A DNA stretch of 64,000 bases from contig NZ_CP045096.1 in NCBI RefSeq assembly GCF_009184865.1, forward strand, positions 8,246,001 to 8,310,000, written 5' to 3'. Position numbers and translations under genes: made by a program. Under the pieces are notes generated by a model that was not told where the DNA came from, searched no databases, and saw only the letters and a program-made list of their open reading frames with translations. The DNA comes from Streptomyces phaeolivaceus (lineage in GTDB: Bacteria > Actinomycetota > Actinomycetes > Streptomycetales > Streptomycetaceae). Shown here piece by piece: positions 1 through 9,277 of this stretch; the first letter of the stretch is position 1; every line of letters begins with the position of its first letter.

Positions 1-203
1 CCGTCCGGGCGGAGCTGCCCGACCTGCTCGGACAGCGTCCACCCGTTCTTCTTCTCCAGCGGCGCGACGAGTCCGTTCAGGTAGTCCAGCGCCCGCTCGC
101 GGGGCTCCGACCTGCCGAAACGGTGGGCGAACCGGGCATGGAGCCCGGCCACCCCCTCGGACCACGACTCGACCTGCTCAACCGTCAGCGCATCAGCACA
201 CAG
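1..203 (-). pseudogene. IS701-family transposase, 5' part only (cut by window edge; no normal start)
   Basis: The minus strand reads an open frame that runs off the left edge. It contains the N-terminal signature of IS701/DDE transposases of Streptomyces: a Glu/Trp-rich start, then HARFAHRFGRSEPRERALDYL and APLEKKNGWTLSEQ. In this family the segment precedes the DDE catalytic core, which would lie outside the window. The frame is closed by a TGA at 204-206 and has no ATG; the first in-frame GTG is at 152. The only nearby ATG (205-207) is in another frame and ends after four codons. I infer either an unusual start or a decayed 5' end, so I call it a probable pseudogene. Family assignment is fairly safe; activity cannot be judged. 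Confidence 0.6.
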
Positions 204-316
204 TCATACCAACGAGACCGCCGACCATCCGTCACGCCAGATGCGGTTGCAGTATTAGACGGAGGGGCGCCGTGGGGGTGCTGTGCTTCGCCGGGTGCGG
301 GTGCGTCGTGGCCGGT

Positions 317-348
317 CGCGCAGTTCCCCGCGCCCCTTGAGGGCGCGG
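317..348. repeat. Dispersed GC hairpin repeat, copy 1
   Basis: A GCGCAGTTCCCCGCGCCCC arm is followed by a short loop and GGGCGCGG. The same module recurs near 3740, 37300, 38715, 41820 and 58125. This copy lies between two divergent reading frames (transposase fragment and murC), so unlike the others it is not at a gene end. The rest of 204-435 holds no gene I can support. Confidence 0.6.
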
Positions 349-365
349 CCCCGGGCCGGTGGCTG

Positions 366-394
366 TAGGGGACCCGTACGGCAGGCAATAGGCT
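366..394 (+). promoter_or_regulatory. Possible murC promoter
   Basis: TAGGCT at 389-394 resembles the -10 element of the main Streptomyces sigma factor and lies about 42 bp before the murC start. The -35 position has only a poor match. Weak evidence. Confidence 0.25.
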
Positions 395-435
395 GGGGGC
401 GTCCAACGGCTTCGTACGTCACCTGGAGAACACGC

Positions 436-1821
436 ATGGCACCCGGACTGCCTTCCGCCATGGATCGGCCGCACTTCATCGGGATCGGTGGGGCCGGGAT
501 GTCGGGGATCGCGAAGATTCTCGCGCAGCGGGGTGCCAAGGTCGCCGGGAGCGATGCCAAGGAGTCGGAGACGGCCGAGGCGTTGCGGGCGCTGGGGGCC
601 ACGGTGCACATCGGGCACGCGGCGGAGCATCTCGCGGACGACGCGACCTGTGTGGTCGTGTCCTCGGCGATCCGCGCCGACAACCCAGAGCTGGCCCGCG
701 CCGCCGAGCTGGGGATTCCCGTCGTGCACCGGTCGGACGCGCTCGCCCGGCTGATGGACGGGCTGCGGCCCATCGCGGTGGCCGGTACACACGGCAAGAC
801 CACGACGACGTCGATGCTGGCCGTGTCGCTGGGCGCGCTGGGGCTGGAGCCGTCGTACGCGATCGGCGGCGACCTCGACGTACCCGGCTCGAACGCGCTG
901 CACGGCGACGGGGAGATCTTCGTCGCCGAGGCGGACGAGAGCGACCGCAGCTTCCACAAGTACGCGCCCGAGGTGGCGATCGTCCTCAACGTGGAACTCG
1001 ACCACCACGCCAACTACGCCTCCATGGACGAGATCTACGACTCCTTCGAGACGTTCGCCGGGAAGATCGTGCCCGGCGGCACGCTGGTGATCTCGGCCGA
1101 CCACGAGGGCGCACGCGAGCTGACCTCCCGGCTGTCCGGGGTGCGCGTGGTGACGTACGGCGAGCGCGAGGACGCCGAGGTGCGGGTGCTGTCGGTCGTA
1201 CCGCAGGGGCTCAAGAGCGAGGTCACCGTGGTGCTGGACGGGCAGGAACTCGTCTTCACCGTCTCCGTGCCCGGTCGGCACTACGCGCACAACGCCGTCG
1301 CCGCGCTCGCGGCCGGTGTCGCGCTCGGGGTGCCGGCGGCCGAGCTGGCGCCCGCGCTGGCGGCGTACACCGGCGTGAAGCGGCGCCTCCAGCTCAAGGG
1401 CGAGGCGCGGGGCGTACAGGTGATCGACTCCTACGCGCACCACCCGACCGAGATGACCGCCGACCTGGAGGCCATGCGGGCCGCCGCCGGGGACGCGCGG
1501 ATCCTGGTCGTCTTCCAGCCGCACCTGTTCTCCCGCACCCAGGAGCTGGGCACCGAGATGGGGCAGTCCCTGGCCCTCGCGGACGCCTCCGTCGTCCTCG
1601 ACATCTACCCGGCCCGCGAGGACCCGATCCCGGGGGTGACGAGCGAGCTGATCATCGACGCGGCGCGCACCGCGGGCGCCGACGTCACCGCCCTGCGCGA
1701 CAAGGCCGAGGTGCCCGCCGCGATCGCGGGAATGGCGAAGCCCGGTGATCTCGTTCTCACCATGGGCGCGGGTGATGTGACGGACCTGGGCCCGCAGATC
1801 CTGGACCGTCTTTCCCGCTGA
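436..1821 (+). CDS. murC: UDP-N-acetylmuramate--L-alanine ligase MurC
   Basis: 461 aa, the usual length. MurC joins L-alanine to UDP-N-acetylmuramic acid with ATP in the cytoplasm, starting the peptidoglycan stem peptide. The N-terminal nucleotide-binding loop reads HFIGIGGAGMSG (about residues 13-24). The Mur-ligase ATP loop AGTHGKTTTT is at about 116-125, followed by the acidic EADESDRSF and the central LNVELDHHANY motif, with DSYAHHPTEM in the C-terminal domain. ATG 436 is chosen because GGAGAA lies 6 nt upstream and the N-terminus matches Streptomyces MurC; the open frame extends further upstream without support. msrB follows after 24 nt and is probably co-transcribed. In streptomycetes murC commonly lies away from the main division/cell-wall cluster, as it appears to here. 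Confidence 0.97.
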   Translation: MAPGLPSAMDRPHFIGIGGAGMSGIAKILAQRGAKVAGSDAKESETAEALRALGATVHIGHAAEHLADDATCVVVSSAIRADNPELARAAELGIPVVHRSDALARLMDGLRPIAVAGTHGKTTTTSMLAVSLGALGLEPSYAIGGDLDVPGSNALHGDGEIFVAEADESDRSFHKYAPEVAIVLNVELDHHANYASMDEIYDSFETFAGKIVPGGTLVISADHEGARELTSRLSGVRVVTYGEREDAEVRVLSVVPQGLKSEVTVVLDGQELVFTVSVPGRHYAHNAVAALAAGVALGVPAAELAPALAAYTGVKRRLQLKGEARGVQVIDSYAHHPTEMTADLEAMRAAAGDARILVVFQPHLFSRTQELGTEMGQSLALADASVVLDIYPAREDPIPGVTSELIIDAARTAGADVTALRDKAEVPAAIAGMAKPGDLVLTMGAGDVTDLGPQILDRLSR

Positions 1822-1845
1822 GTTGAGTTTGAGGGGCTGAGGCTC

Positions 1846-2271
1846 ATGTCGTACGACGTCGAGAAGCCGGACGAGCAGTGGCGCGCGGAGCTGACACCGG
1901 CCGAGTACGCCGTGCTGCGGCAGGCCGGTACGGAACCCGCGTTCGTCGGTGAGTACACCGACACCAGGACCAAGGGCGTCTACTCCTGTCGCGCCTGCGG
2001 TGCCGAACTCTTCACCTCCGCCACGAAGTTCGAGTCGCACTGCGGCTGGCCGTCCTTCTACGACCCGAAGGACAGCGACGCGGTGGAGCTGCTCTCCGAC
2101 CGGTCGCACGGCATGGTGCGCACCGAGGTGCGGTGCGCCCGCTGCGGCTCGCACCTCGGGCACGTCTTCGAGGGCGAGGGGTACGCCACCCCGACCGACC
2201 AGCGGTACTGCATCAACAGCATCTCGCTGACGCTGACCGCCGACGAGGGCGACCGGGGCGACCGGGGCTGA
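1846..2271 (+). CDS. msrB: Peptide-methionine (R)-S-oxide reductase MsrB
   Basis: 141 aa, typical for a stand-alone MsrB. It reduces the R form of methionine sulfoxide in oxidised proteins, using thioredoxin. Two CxxC pairs (C48/C51 and C97/C100) form the structural zinc site. The catalytic cysteine is C122 in RYCINS; HCGWPSF and GHVFEGEG are family signatures. ATG 1846 follows a GGGGCTGAGG-type ribosome site. The gene lies just after murC on the same strand, a neighbourhood also found in other streptomycetes, and probably shares its transcript. Confidence 0.96.
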   Translation: MSYDVEKPDEQWRAELTPAEYAVLRQAGTEPAFVGEYTDTRTKGVYSCRACGAELFTSATKFESHCGWPSFYDPKDSDAVELLSDRSHGMVRTEVRCARCGSHLGHVFEGEGYATPTDQRYCINSISLTLTADEGDRGDRG

Positions 2272-2423
2272 GATTTGGGAGGGGCGGGCGAGTTGTGAGG
2301 TGGTTGTGAGGTGGATCCCTTCACCGGTGGTCGCCCGTACGCCCGTTGCCGGGTTGACTGCGTGACTACTGTGTGAAGGGTGTTGACGCGAGAGGTTTCT
2401 CGGACAGAGCCCGGGGGCCTGAC

Positions 2424-3665
2424 GTGAACGGACTGGTCTACTTTCTGGCGGCTGCCGTCCTGTGGACCGGGTCCGCCGTCCAACTGCCCGGTCTGTGGCG
2501 CGACTGGCGGGATCCGCTGAAACGCGCGCTCTGCACGGTGATCTTCCTCGCCGGTGTCTGCTTCGCCCTCGGCGCCCCGCCCACCGTCGGCTTCATCAAC
2601 CGGATCGTGGGCGTGCCCAACGCCGCCGCCTGCGTCATCTACGGGGTGGTGAACGCCTTCTCCGCCGCGTCGCTCGTCCTGATCGTCCACTGGCGCGGTG
2701 CGGACGACCCCGCCCGGCTGCTACGGGTCAGCCGCCGCTGGCTGCTCGCCTACGCCGTGATCGTCGTGGCGCAGACCGTGCTCTTCGCCCTCGGGGACGC
2801 GCCCGTCGAGCGGCTGGCGGATTTCGACACCTACTACGCGGACACCCCGTTCATCCGCGAGATGATCGTCCTCTATCTCGTGGCCCATATGGTGGCGGCC
2901 TTCACCACCACCGTCCTGTGTTGCCGCTGGACCTTCCAGATCAGCGGCTGGACGCGGCGGGCGCTGGCCGTGCTCGCCGTGGGATGGCTGTGCACCAGCG
3001 CGTACGGCGTGCTCAAGATGGCCGCCGTCGCCGGCCGCTGGAGCGGGCACCACTGGGATCCGCTGAGCACCCGGCTGGCCCCGATGCTGGTCACCGCGGG
3101 CGCGGCCCTCACCGCCGTCGGCTATGTGCTGCCGCTGTTCGGACCGCGCATCGACAGTCTGCTCGCCTTCCTGCGGCTCGGGCCGCTCTTCCGGCTCGTC
3201 GGCTCCCGGAACAACGGCCGGAAACGCCGTGACGTCCTGCTGACCTGGCGCTCCCTCGGTGACGTCGAGCTTCGGCTGACCCATCGGACGACGGCCATCC
3301 GCGACGGCCTCAGGGATGTCTCCGTGCACTTCGACGAGGCCGTGCGGGAGAGGGCCTACCGGCAGGCCCTCTCCCTCGGCTCCAGCGTCGGCGAGGCCGA
3401 GGCGATCGGGGACGCGGCGATGGTGGCCGTCGCGGCGTTGTCCGGCACGCGGGAGCGTGTCGGGGGGGCCGATCAGGGGGTGCTGGACAGTGCCGCGCTG
3501 GACGCGATCGTGGGGTTCGGTGGGGGCGGGGACGGGGGTGGGGGGTCTGTGGTGCCGGCGGATCAGGGGCAGAGTCTGGACACGGCGCAGCCGTCGTTGA
3601 TCCGGATGTCCCGGGCGGTGCGGGCGGGGGTGGTGGAGCGGGCCGTGCGGGCGGCGAGTCGCTAG
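2424..3665 (+). CDS. MAB_1171c-like integral membrane protein
   Basis: 413 aa from GTG 2424. The first 240 residues form about seven hydrophobic helices (for example VYFLAAAVLW, VIFLAGVCFALGA, LLAYAVIVVAQTVLFAL, ALAVLAVGWLCTSAYGVL, LVTAGAALTAVGYVLPLF). A soluble C-terminal half follows, with LLTWRSLGDVELRLTHRTT and a Gly-rich stretch near the end. This matches an actinobacterial family usually labelled MAB_1171c-like putative transporter; no transported substrate is known to me. Relatives often sit beside XRE/ImmA-type regulators and FAD monooxygenases. Here a FAD oxidoreductase converges on it, but no XRE/ImmA gene is adjacent. The segment 2272-2423 is non-coding and has a short direct repeat (GTTGTGAGGTG twice near 2293-2315). 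Confidence 0.75.
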   Translation: MNGLVYFLAAAVLWTGSAVQLPGLWRDWRDPLKRALCTVIFLAGVCFALGAPPTVGFINRIVGVPNAAACVIYGVVNAFSAASLVLIVHWRGADDPARLLRVSRRWLLAYAVIVVAQTVLFALGDAPVERLADFDTYYADTPFIREMIVLYLVAHMVAAFTTTVLCCRWTFQISGWTRRALAVLAVGWLCTSAYGVLKMAAVAGRWSGHHWDPLSTRLAPMLVTAGAALTAVGYVLPLFGPRIDSLLAFLRLGPLFRLVGSRNNGRKRRDVLLTWRSLGDVELRLTHRTTAIRDGLRDVSVHFDEAVRERAYRQALSLGSSVGEAEAIGDAAMVAVAALSGTRERVGGADQGVLDSAALDAIVGFGGGGDGGGGSVVPADQGQSLDTAQPSLIRMSRAVRAGVVERAVRAASR

Positions 3666-3731
3666 GGCTTGGGTTCGTCGTTGGGTTCGTTGTGGGGTTC
3701 GTTTTCGGGTGCGGGTTTCGGTGGGGGTTCT

Positions 3732-3770
3732 CGCACAGTTCCCCGCGCCCCTATCGGGGCGCGCTGTTGC
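3732..3770. terminator. GC hairpin repeat, copy 2; likely bidirectional terminator
   Basis: CCCCGCGCCCC, a short loop and GGGGCGCG lie between two convergent genes. The right arm is also the last codons of the FAD oxidoreductase gene, whose stop codon is at 3751-3753. Confidence 0.6.
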
Positions 3771-5196
3771 CGAGGTCTCTCAGGATGGTCCGTTCCCTCG
3801 GTGTCAGCGGGGGGCCCGACAGGGGTGGGAGGACCGGGCCCAGGGCCGTGCGGAGGAGCAGGGTGGGGTGGAGGAGGCGGAGGGCGTCCGTCTGGAGGGT
3901 GGTCACCTCGCACATGGCCGCCGAGACGCGGTACGAACCGGTCGCCACGCGGGACATCCGGCCGATGTAGGCGGAGAGCAGCCGGTCGGCGAGCGTCGGC
4001 GACCTGCCCCGGACACCGGGGAACCACTGGTCCTGGCCGACGGACATGGTCCACGCCGCGTTCGCCACCTTCGCCGCGGCCCGCTGCGCCCGCCGCGCCA
4101 GGCCGGGCGCGCCGAGGCCGGTGCGCTCCAGCTCCCGGCCCAGCTCGCGCGCGCCGAGCGCGGCCACCGACATGCCCTGTCCGTAGACCGGGTTGTACGT
4201 GGCCACGGCGTCCCCGAGCACCACCAGACCCTCGGGCCAGCGCGCGGACTTCTCGAAGTAGCGGCGCTCGTTACGGGTACTGCGGCTGAGCAGCACGTCC
4301 GTCAGCGGCTCGGCACCGGCGATCAGACGGCCGACCAGAGGGTGGCGCAGACCTCGGGCGAAGGGGACGAAGTCGTCGGGGGCGGCGGTGGGTTCGCCGC
4401 CCCGGGTGCCGCTGAGACTCACCAGCCAGCGACCGCCCTCGATCGGGAGGACGAGCCCCGCCCGGCCGGGCCTGCCGCCCGCCGGGTCCGCCGTGACATG
4501 CGCCGGCGGGAAGTCCTCCGCGCCCTCGGGGGTGCGGTAGACACGGGTCGCGTAGACCACTCCGGCGTCGACCACGTCCTTGCGGATACCGGTGATGCCG
4601 AGGTCCGCGAGCCAGTGCTCGACACGGGTGCCGCGACCGGTCGCGTCCACGACGAGATCCGCGCGCAGGTCCGCACCGGCGCCGGTCCCCGCGTCGGCCC
4701 CGCTCCCGTGCTCCTTCTCCGTGACGCGGACGCCGGTGACGCGGTCGGCGGTGCCCAGGAGGCCGAGGGCCGAGGCGTGGCGGATCTCGACGCGGGGGGT
4801 GCCGACGAGGACGGCGTCGCGGACGGCCCAGTCCACCAGGTCGCGGCTGGCGATGAGCAGCGGATGGGTGTCGTGGTGGCGTGAGCGCCGGTACCAGCCC
4901 TGCGGGCCCAGGGTCACCAGACCGGAGGTGAGACCGCGTTCCCGGGCGCCCGCCGCCAGCAGGCGCTTGCGCACGCCGCTGCCGGGCACCAGCTCCTCGA
5001 TCGCGGCACGGCCGCTGGGCAGGAGGATATGGGCGTGGCGGCCCTGCGGGAGGCCCTTGCGCGGTCCGGGTTCGCCCGGCAGCTCGTCGCGTTCCAGCAC
5101 GATCACCTCGTCCACCTCGTCGGTGGACCGGGCCAGGGCCGCGGCGGCGAGCATGCCGGCCATGCTCGCGCCGATGACGACCGCGGTACGCGGCAT
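3751..5196 (-). CDS. FAD-dependent oxidoreductase / monooxygenase
   Basis: 481 aa. The N-terminal Rossmann motif VVIGASMAGMLAA (GxSxxG type) binds the FAD ADP part, and a glutamate (VLERDELP) ends the second strand. The conserved GDAVATYNPVYGQGMS motif (PHBH/geranylgeranyl-reductase type) sits about residue 340-355 and contacts the flavin. LLIASRDLVDWAVRDAV and VDATGRGTR are also family marks. Its substrate cannot be read from sequence; the protein could be a hydroxylase or a reductase. It has no partner reductase nearby. It converges on the MAB_1171c-like gene, and its last residues are encoded by a dispersed hairpin repeat. ATG 5196 follows a GGGGGAG site. Confidence 0.8.
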   Translation of the reverse strand: MPRTAVVIGASMAGMLAAAALARSTDEVDEVIVLERDELPGEPGPRKGLPQGRHAHILLPSGRAAIEELVPGSGVRKRLLAAGARERGLTSGLVTLGPQGWYRRSRHHDTHPLLIASRDLVDWAVRDAVLVGTPRVEIRHASALGLLGTADRVTGVRVTEKEHGSGADAGTGAGADLRADLVVDATGRGTRVEHWLADLGITGIRKDVVDAGVVYATRVYRTPEGAEDFPPAHVTADPAGGRPGRAGLVLPIEGGRWLVSLSGTRGGEPTAAPDDFVPFARGLRHPLVGRLIAGAEPLTDVLLSRSTRNERRYFEKSARWPEGLVVLGDAVATYNPVYGQGMSVAALGARELGRELERTGLGAPGLARRAQRAAAKVANAAWTMSVGQDQWFPGVRGRSPTLADRLLSAYIGRMSRVATGSYRVSAAMCEVTTLQTDALRLLHPTLLLRTALGPVLPPLSGPPLTPRERTILRDLGNSAPR

Positions 5197-5457
5197 GGCT
5201 CCCCCTGCGCTCGATGGAAGCCTTCACCGTACATTCGCCCGTCCGATCGCCCTAGAGGATCAGGGCAACCGGGGTGCGTGGGAAGGCAGTTGACGGAGTG
5301 TCGGGTGTCGCGTCCGGTCACCGGCGCGGGGTGTCGGGGTGTCCGGTGCGTGTCGTATTCGGCGCGACTGCTTTCGGATTTCGGGAATTTGACGAAACGG
5401 GTTGCTGCCGGATCGGGTCTCGCGGGACATTTCCGGGTGGCGCGGGGAGGCCTGTCC
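5197..5457. other. Divergent upstream region
   Basis: 261 bp between the divergent FAD oxidoreductase and CHAT genes. The CHAT reading frame is open through much of it, but without a good ribosome site before 5443. A TTGACG at 5389-5394 could be a -35 element; I see no convincing -10. Confidence 0.4.
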
Positions 5458-8400
5458 GTGGGCGACGGTGTGGAGCGGTACGTTCCGTGGGACGTCGGGG
5501 TGTTGACCGACCTGCTGATGTTCGAGCGGCGGGGGGTCGATCCGGGGGCGTATCGCGTGGCGGGGGCGGTGGGATCGGTGGGATCGGCGGGGGCGGCGGG
5601 TCCGGGGGTTCGTGCTCGGGGTGACGCTCACGGTCACGGTCACGCTCACGGTCACGGTCACGGTCACGGTGACAGTGATGGTGACCGTGATGGTGACGGT
5701 GGCGTCCTGGACCTCTGTCTCGTCGCGGCTGCGGCGCTTGCCGCCGGGGAGCCCAAGCGGGCCTCGGCGGTGTTGGAGGAGGGTGCCTCCTCCCGGGCGG
5801 ATGGTCGGGCGCGGCTCGTGGGCGCCGGGCTCGTACGGGCGCTGCGGGCCGCCGCCGTGGCCATGGACGCAGAGTGGCAGCCCGGCACCTCGACCGTGCC
5901 GTTCCGGTCGGAGACCGCCGCCGCGCCGCTCGCGACGGGTGGCGGCACCCGGGCCGCCGCAGAGTCCGTCGCCGACCGGCGGCTGCGGCTCGCCGCGCAT
6001 CTCGCCGGGCGGCACTGGCCCGTTCTTCTCTCCGCCCGGATGACCATCGGCCATGGCGTCGAGGCGACGGCCGCGCAGGAGAGGGCCGTCCGGCACGGGG
6101 TCGACGCGCACTGGACCGAGCGGGACCGTGCGGAGGCCGTACGGGAGCCGTTGAAGTGGTTCGACGCGCTGTACGGGGAGTATGGGGAGTACGGGGCGTG
6201 TGGTGTGTATGGGGTGCTCGGGGGTGCGGACGCTCTCGCGTGCGACGCCCTCGCCCAGCATCTGCTGCTCGCCGCCGATCTTCGGGTGCGGGCGGGGGAC
6301 CGGGCGGGTGCCGGGCCGTCGGCCCGGGAGGGGGTGAGGTGCGCGTCGGGGAGTCCGGCGTCGGCCGGGTTCGCCGCGCTGCTCGTGGGGGACTGGCGGC
6401 TGGGGCGGCCCGGTGCGGCGGAGCAGTGCGGCGTGGAGCCGCCCGGGGCGCGGGCGTTGTCGCGGGCGGCGGCGCGGTATCGGCGGGCCGAGGCCGCCTA
6501 TCGGGACGCGGGTTCCGAGCGGGGGCGGGCGGCCGTGCTGCTGCGGCTCGCCCATGTCGAACGGCTCGGGGGGCGGCCGGAGGCGTGCGAGCGGTTCCTC
6601 GCCCGCGCCGAGGAGTCGGCGCTCGCGGCGGGTGACGGGGCGTGCACCGCGCTCATCCGTGTCCACCGGGAGATCGACGCGATCGCCGTCGGCGCGCGGT
6701 CCGGGGCGGGCGTCGCCGAGGCGGTCGCGCACTGGGCGCGTACGGACGGCAGCACCTCCTGGCTACGGGGGCTGCGCCAACTCGTCCTGGAACGAGCGGA
6801 GTTCTGGAGCGCACGGGGTGACACGGTCAGGGCCGGGCGGGCGGCGGGGCTGGCTCGGGGGTTGGGCGGGGAGGGCGGGGGCGCCGGGGTGGAGGCGGGG
6901 CTGTATCGGCGGGCGCGGCATCGGCTGGTCGGGGTGGTGCTGGCCGGGACGGAGCAGCAGGAGCACGTGGCCGCCGTCGGGGCGTGTGTCGGGCGGGGGG
7001 AGGCGCCGGGTCTGGCGGACTGTCTGGGTGTCATCGCGGCGGCCCAGGCCTTCCACCGGCAGGCCGTGGCGCTGCGCGATCCCGAACTGATGCGCGCCTC
7101 GGGGGAGTCGATCGAGGTCGCGATCGAGGTCGGGACGCGGTATCTGCCCGGTGGCGATCAGGTGGACACGGTCCTCGCCCTGCTGCGGTCGGACCTGGTC
7201 TCCGGCCGGGTCCACGAGTCGTACCTCCGCTCCCGCCGTGCCCGTACCGCCGGGCTGGTGGCGGAGGCGGACCGTCTCGCGCGGCGGGCCCTGCGGGAGG
7301 CCGAGGGCGTCCCGGACGAGCTGTTCCGGCTGGTCGTGGGGTGCTCCGCACGGGTCGATCTCGGCGAACGGGCCGCCGCCGTGGCCGCGGCGGAGGCGGC
7401 CGAGCCGAGCCTCACCGCGCTCGCCGCGGCGGCGCTCTGGCTGCGCCTGGGCGAGCCCGAGCGGGCGGCCCGGTATCTGCCGCGCATCGGCGTCGACGGT
7501 CCCGGCCCGGAACATCCCTGGGAACTCCCCGCGATCCGGGCCGACCTCGCGCTCGCCCGGCACGCCCACGACGAGGCCGCCGCGCATGCCCGGGAGGGGA
7601 TCCGCGCGTTCGAGGAACATCGGCGCCGCCTCGCCCGCGACGCCCTGCGGGCCTCCTCCGCCGACGATCCGGTCGTCGCCGGGCTCCACCACGCCGCCGT
7701 GGTCTCCCTGCTGTCCTCCGGACGCCCCGACGCCGTCGCCGCCGCCTTCGACCAGGCCGAACGCGCTCGCGCCGGTTTCCTCGACACCGTCCACGCCCTC
7801 GACACGGCGCCCTCCGGCTCGCCCGCCCGCACGGCGGTACGCGACTGGCTGGCCGCCGAGGTCCACTGGTCGGCGGAGTTCGAGGAGAGGGCGGCGACGC
7901 TGCGGGCGGCCGGGCAGGCCGGGGGTGAGCGGGGCCGCGCCGGGCAGGACCGCGTCGGTGAGATGGATGGGAAGCGGTGGCTCGGTGAGGTCGAGAGGGG
8001 ACTTGGCGTGGCCGAGGAGAAGGTGCGGCGGCTCGCTCCGGCCGCGTTGGGGGCCTCGTACGCCGGGGAGTTACCGGACGCGGCGGCCGTGGCCGGGGCC
8101 CTGCCCGGCGGCACGCTTCTGCTGACCTATCACGTCTTCGACGACGTCCTGATCGGCTGGGCCATGACCCGCGACGGCCTCACCCACGAGCGGCAGACCC
8201 GGCGGCCGCACACCACCGTGGCCGCCGTCCGCCGCTTCCACGCCTGGTGCGCGCGGCCGGACGCCCCCGGCCCCGGCGGCGACGACGAGGGCGAGGCCGC
8301 CGGGCGGGAGCTGGCCGAGCTGCTGCTGCGGCCGTTCGCCGGGGCGCTCGACGGCCACCGGCGAGTGATCGTCGTGCCCCCGGCGGCCTTCGCGCTGCTG

Positions 8401-9258
8401 CCGTTCCACGCCCTGCCCTGGGAGGGCGACGTCCTCGGCGATACCCACGACGTGTCCTACCTCCCGGCGGTCTCCCTCCTCACCCGCCGTCACGGCCGAC
8501 CTCCGGACCGCCCCTGGACCGAGGTGGACGCGCTGCTGGTCGGTGCCCCCGCGAGCGATCCCCGCCACGGGCTGCGGGAGTTGCCGGGCACCGCCGCCGA
8601 AGTCGTCGAGGGCGCACGGCTGTTGCCCCGTGGCCGGGCGCTCACGGGGCCCGCCGCGACCCGTGACGCGGTGCTGGCGGCGGCACACGGCTGCGAGGTG
8701 CTGCATTTCGCGACCCACGGCATGGTCGACGAACTCGCCCCCCACCGCAGCCGGTTGCCCCTCGCCGGTGACGATGTCCTGGGCCTCGCCGACCTGTTGG
8801 GCGTGGCGCACGAGCCGAGACTGCTGGTGCTGTCCGGCTGCGACACCGGCCGGGGCACGGCCACCGCCGGCGGCGACGTCCTGGGGCTGACCCGGGCCGC
8901 CCTGATCACCGGGGCCCGGCACGCCGTGGTCTCGCTCTGGCCGGTCGACGACACCACCGGCTGTCTCGTCCTCGCCCGCACCTACGCGTGGCTGGCCGAG
9001 GAACCCGCCGTCCACCCGGGCACCGCACTGGCCCGAGCGCGGCGCGAGGTGCGCGATCTGTCCGGGGCCGAGCGGTACGAGGAGTTCCGCGCACTCGCCC
9101 GCCGGGCCGGAGTCCACCCCGGCCCGGCCGACCGCGGCCCCGCCCCGGCCGCGCCCCGGCCGCGGTCCCGCGACAGCGCACCCCTGGGCACCGGCCGGGT
9201 CACGGCACACCCCCGGCACCCGTACCACTGGGCGCCCTTCATCCACGTAGGCACATGA
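5458..9258 (+). CDS. CHAT-domain protease with long helical N-terminal region
   Basis: 1,266 aa. From about residue 880 a CHAT domain (caspase-like, clan CD cysteine protease) is clear. The catalytic His is H1087 in HFATHG and the catalytic Cys is C1128 in LVLSGCDTG; HAVVSLWPVDD follows. The first 870 residues are Ala/Arg/Glu-rich and repetitive, consistent with TPR-like helices sensing a partner, plus an odd His-Gly/Asp-Gly tract at residues 53-83. GTG 5458 is chosen because GGGGAGG lies 8 nt upstream; the longer open frame lacks this. A caspase-like gene follows 19 nt later, suggesting paired proteases. Codon 872 is TTA (8071-8073), so translation may depend on the bldA tRNA. Known bacterial CHAT proteases act in defence and cell death (for example Craspase); the target here is unknown. 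Confidence 0.85.
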   Translation: MGDGVERYVPWDVGVLTDLLMFERRGVDPGAYRVAGAVGSVGSAGAAGPGVRARGDAHGHGHAHGHGHGHGDSDGDRDGDGGVLDLCLVAAAALAAGEPKRASAVLEEGASSRADGRARLVGAGLVRALRAAAVAMDAEWQPGTSTVPFRSETAAAPLATGGGTRAAAESVADRRLRLAAHLAGRHWPVLLSARMTIGHGVEATAAQERAVRHGVDAHWTERDRAEAVREPLKWFDALYGEYGEYGACGVYGVLGGADALACDALAQHLLLAADLRVRAGDRAGAGPSAREGVRCASGSPASAGFAALLVGDWRLGRPGAAEQCGVEPPGARALSRAAARYRRAEAAYRDAGSERGRAAVLLRLAHVERLGGRPEACERFLARAEESALAAGDGACTALIRVHREIDAIAVGARSGAGVAEAVAHWARTDGSTSWLRGLRQLVLERAEFWSARGDTVRAGRAAGLARGLGGEGGGAGVEAGLYRRARHRLVGVVLAGTEQQEHVAAVGACVGRGEAPGLADCLGVIAAAQAFHRQAVALRDPELMRASGESIEVAIEVGTRYLPGGDQVDTVLALLRSDLVSGRVHESYLRSRRARTAGLVAEADRLARRALREAEGVPDELFRLVVGCSARVDLGERAAAVAAAEAAEPSLTALAAAALWLRLGEPERAARYLPRIGVDGPGPEHPWELPAIRADLALARHAHDEAAAHAREGIRAFEEHRRRLARDALRASSADDPVVAGLHHAAVVSLLSSGRPDAVAAAFDQAERARAGFLDTVHALDTAPSGSPARTAVRDWLAAEVHWSAEFEERAATLRAAGQAGGERGRAGQDRVGEMDGKRWLGEVERGLGVAEEKVRRLAPAALGASYAGELPDAAAVAGALPGGTLLLTYHVFDDVLIGWAMTRDGLTHERQTRRPHTTVAAVRRFHAWCARPDAPGPGGDDEGEAAGRELAELLLRPFAGALDGHRRVIVVPPAAFALLPFHALPWEGDVLGDTHDVSYLPAVSLLTRRHGRPPDRPWTEVDALLVGAPASDPRHGLRELPGTAAEVVEGARLLPRGRALTGPAATRDAVLAAAHGCEVLHFATHGMVDELAPHRSRLPLAGDDVLGLADLLGVAHEPRLLVLSGCDTGRGTATAGGDVLGLTRAALITGARHAVVSLWPVDDTTGCLVLARTYAWLAEEPAVHPGTALARARREVRDLSGAERYEEFRALARRAGVHPGPADRGPAPAAPRPRSRDSAPLGTGRVTAHPRHPYHWAPFIHVGT
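5614..5705 (+). repeat. Hexanucleotide tandem repeat encoding a His-Gly / Asp-Gly tract
   Basis: GGTCAC/GGTGAC-type 6-bp units repeat about 14 times inside the CHAT gene. The first part encodes alternating His-Gly, the second Asp-Gly. Units are multiples of three, so length changes keep the frame. Confidence 0.85.
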
Positions 9259-9277
9259 GACACACCGGAGGTGGGCG

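Noticed and set aside
232..2163. 643-codon open frame on the minus strand
   Set aside because: It lies antisense to murC and msrB, and its translation is Arg/Gly/Pro/His-rich with no family motif; a GC-rich codon artefact.
5029..5457. N-terminal extension of the CHAT protein
   Set aside because: The open frame continues upstream over the divergent oxidoreductase, but only GTG 5458 has a good ribosome site.
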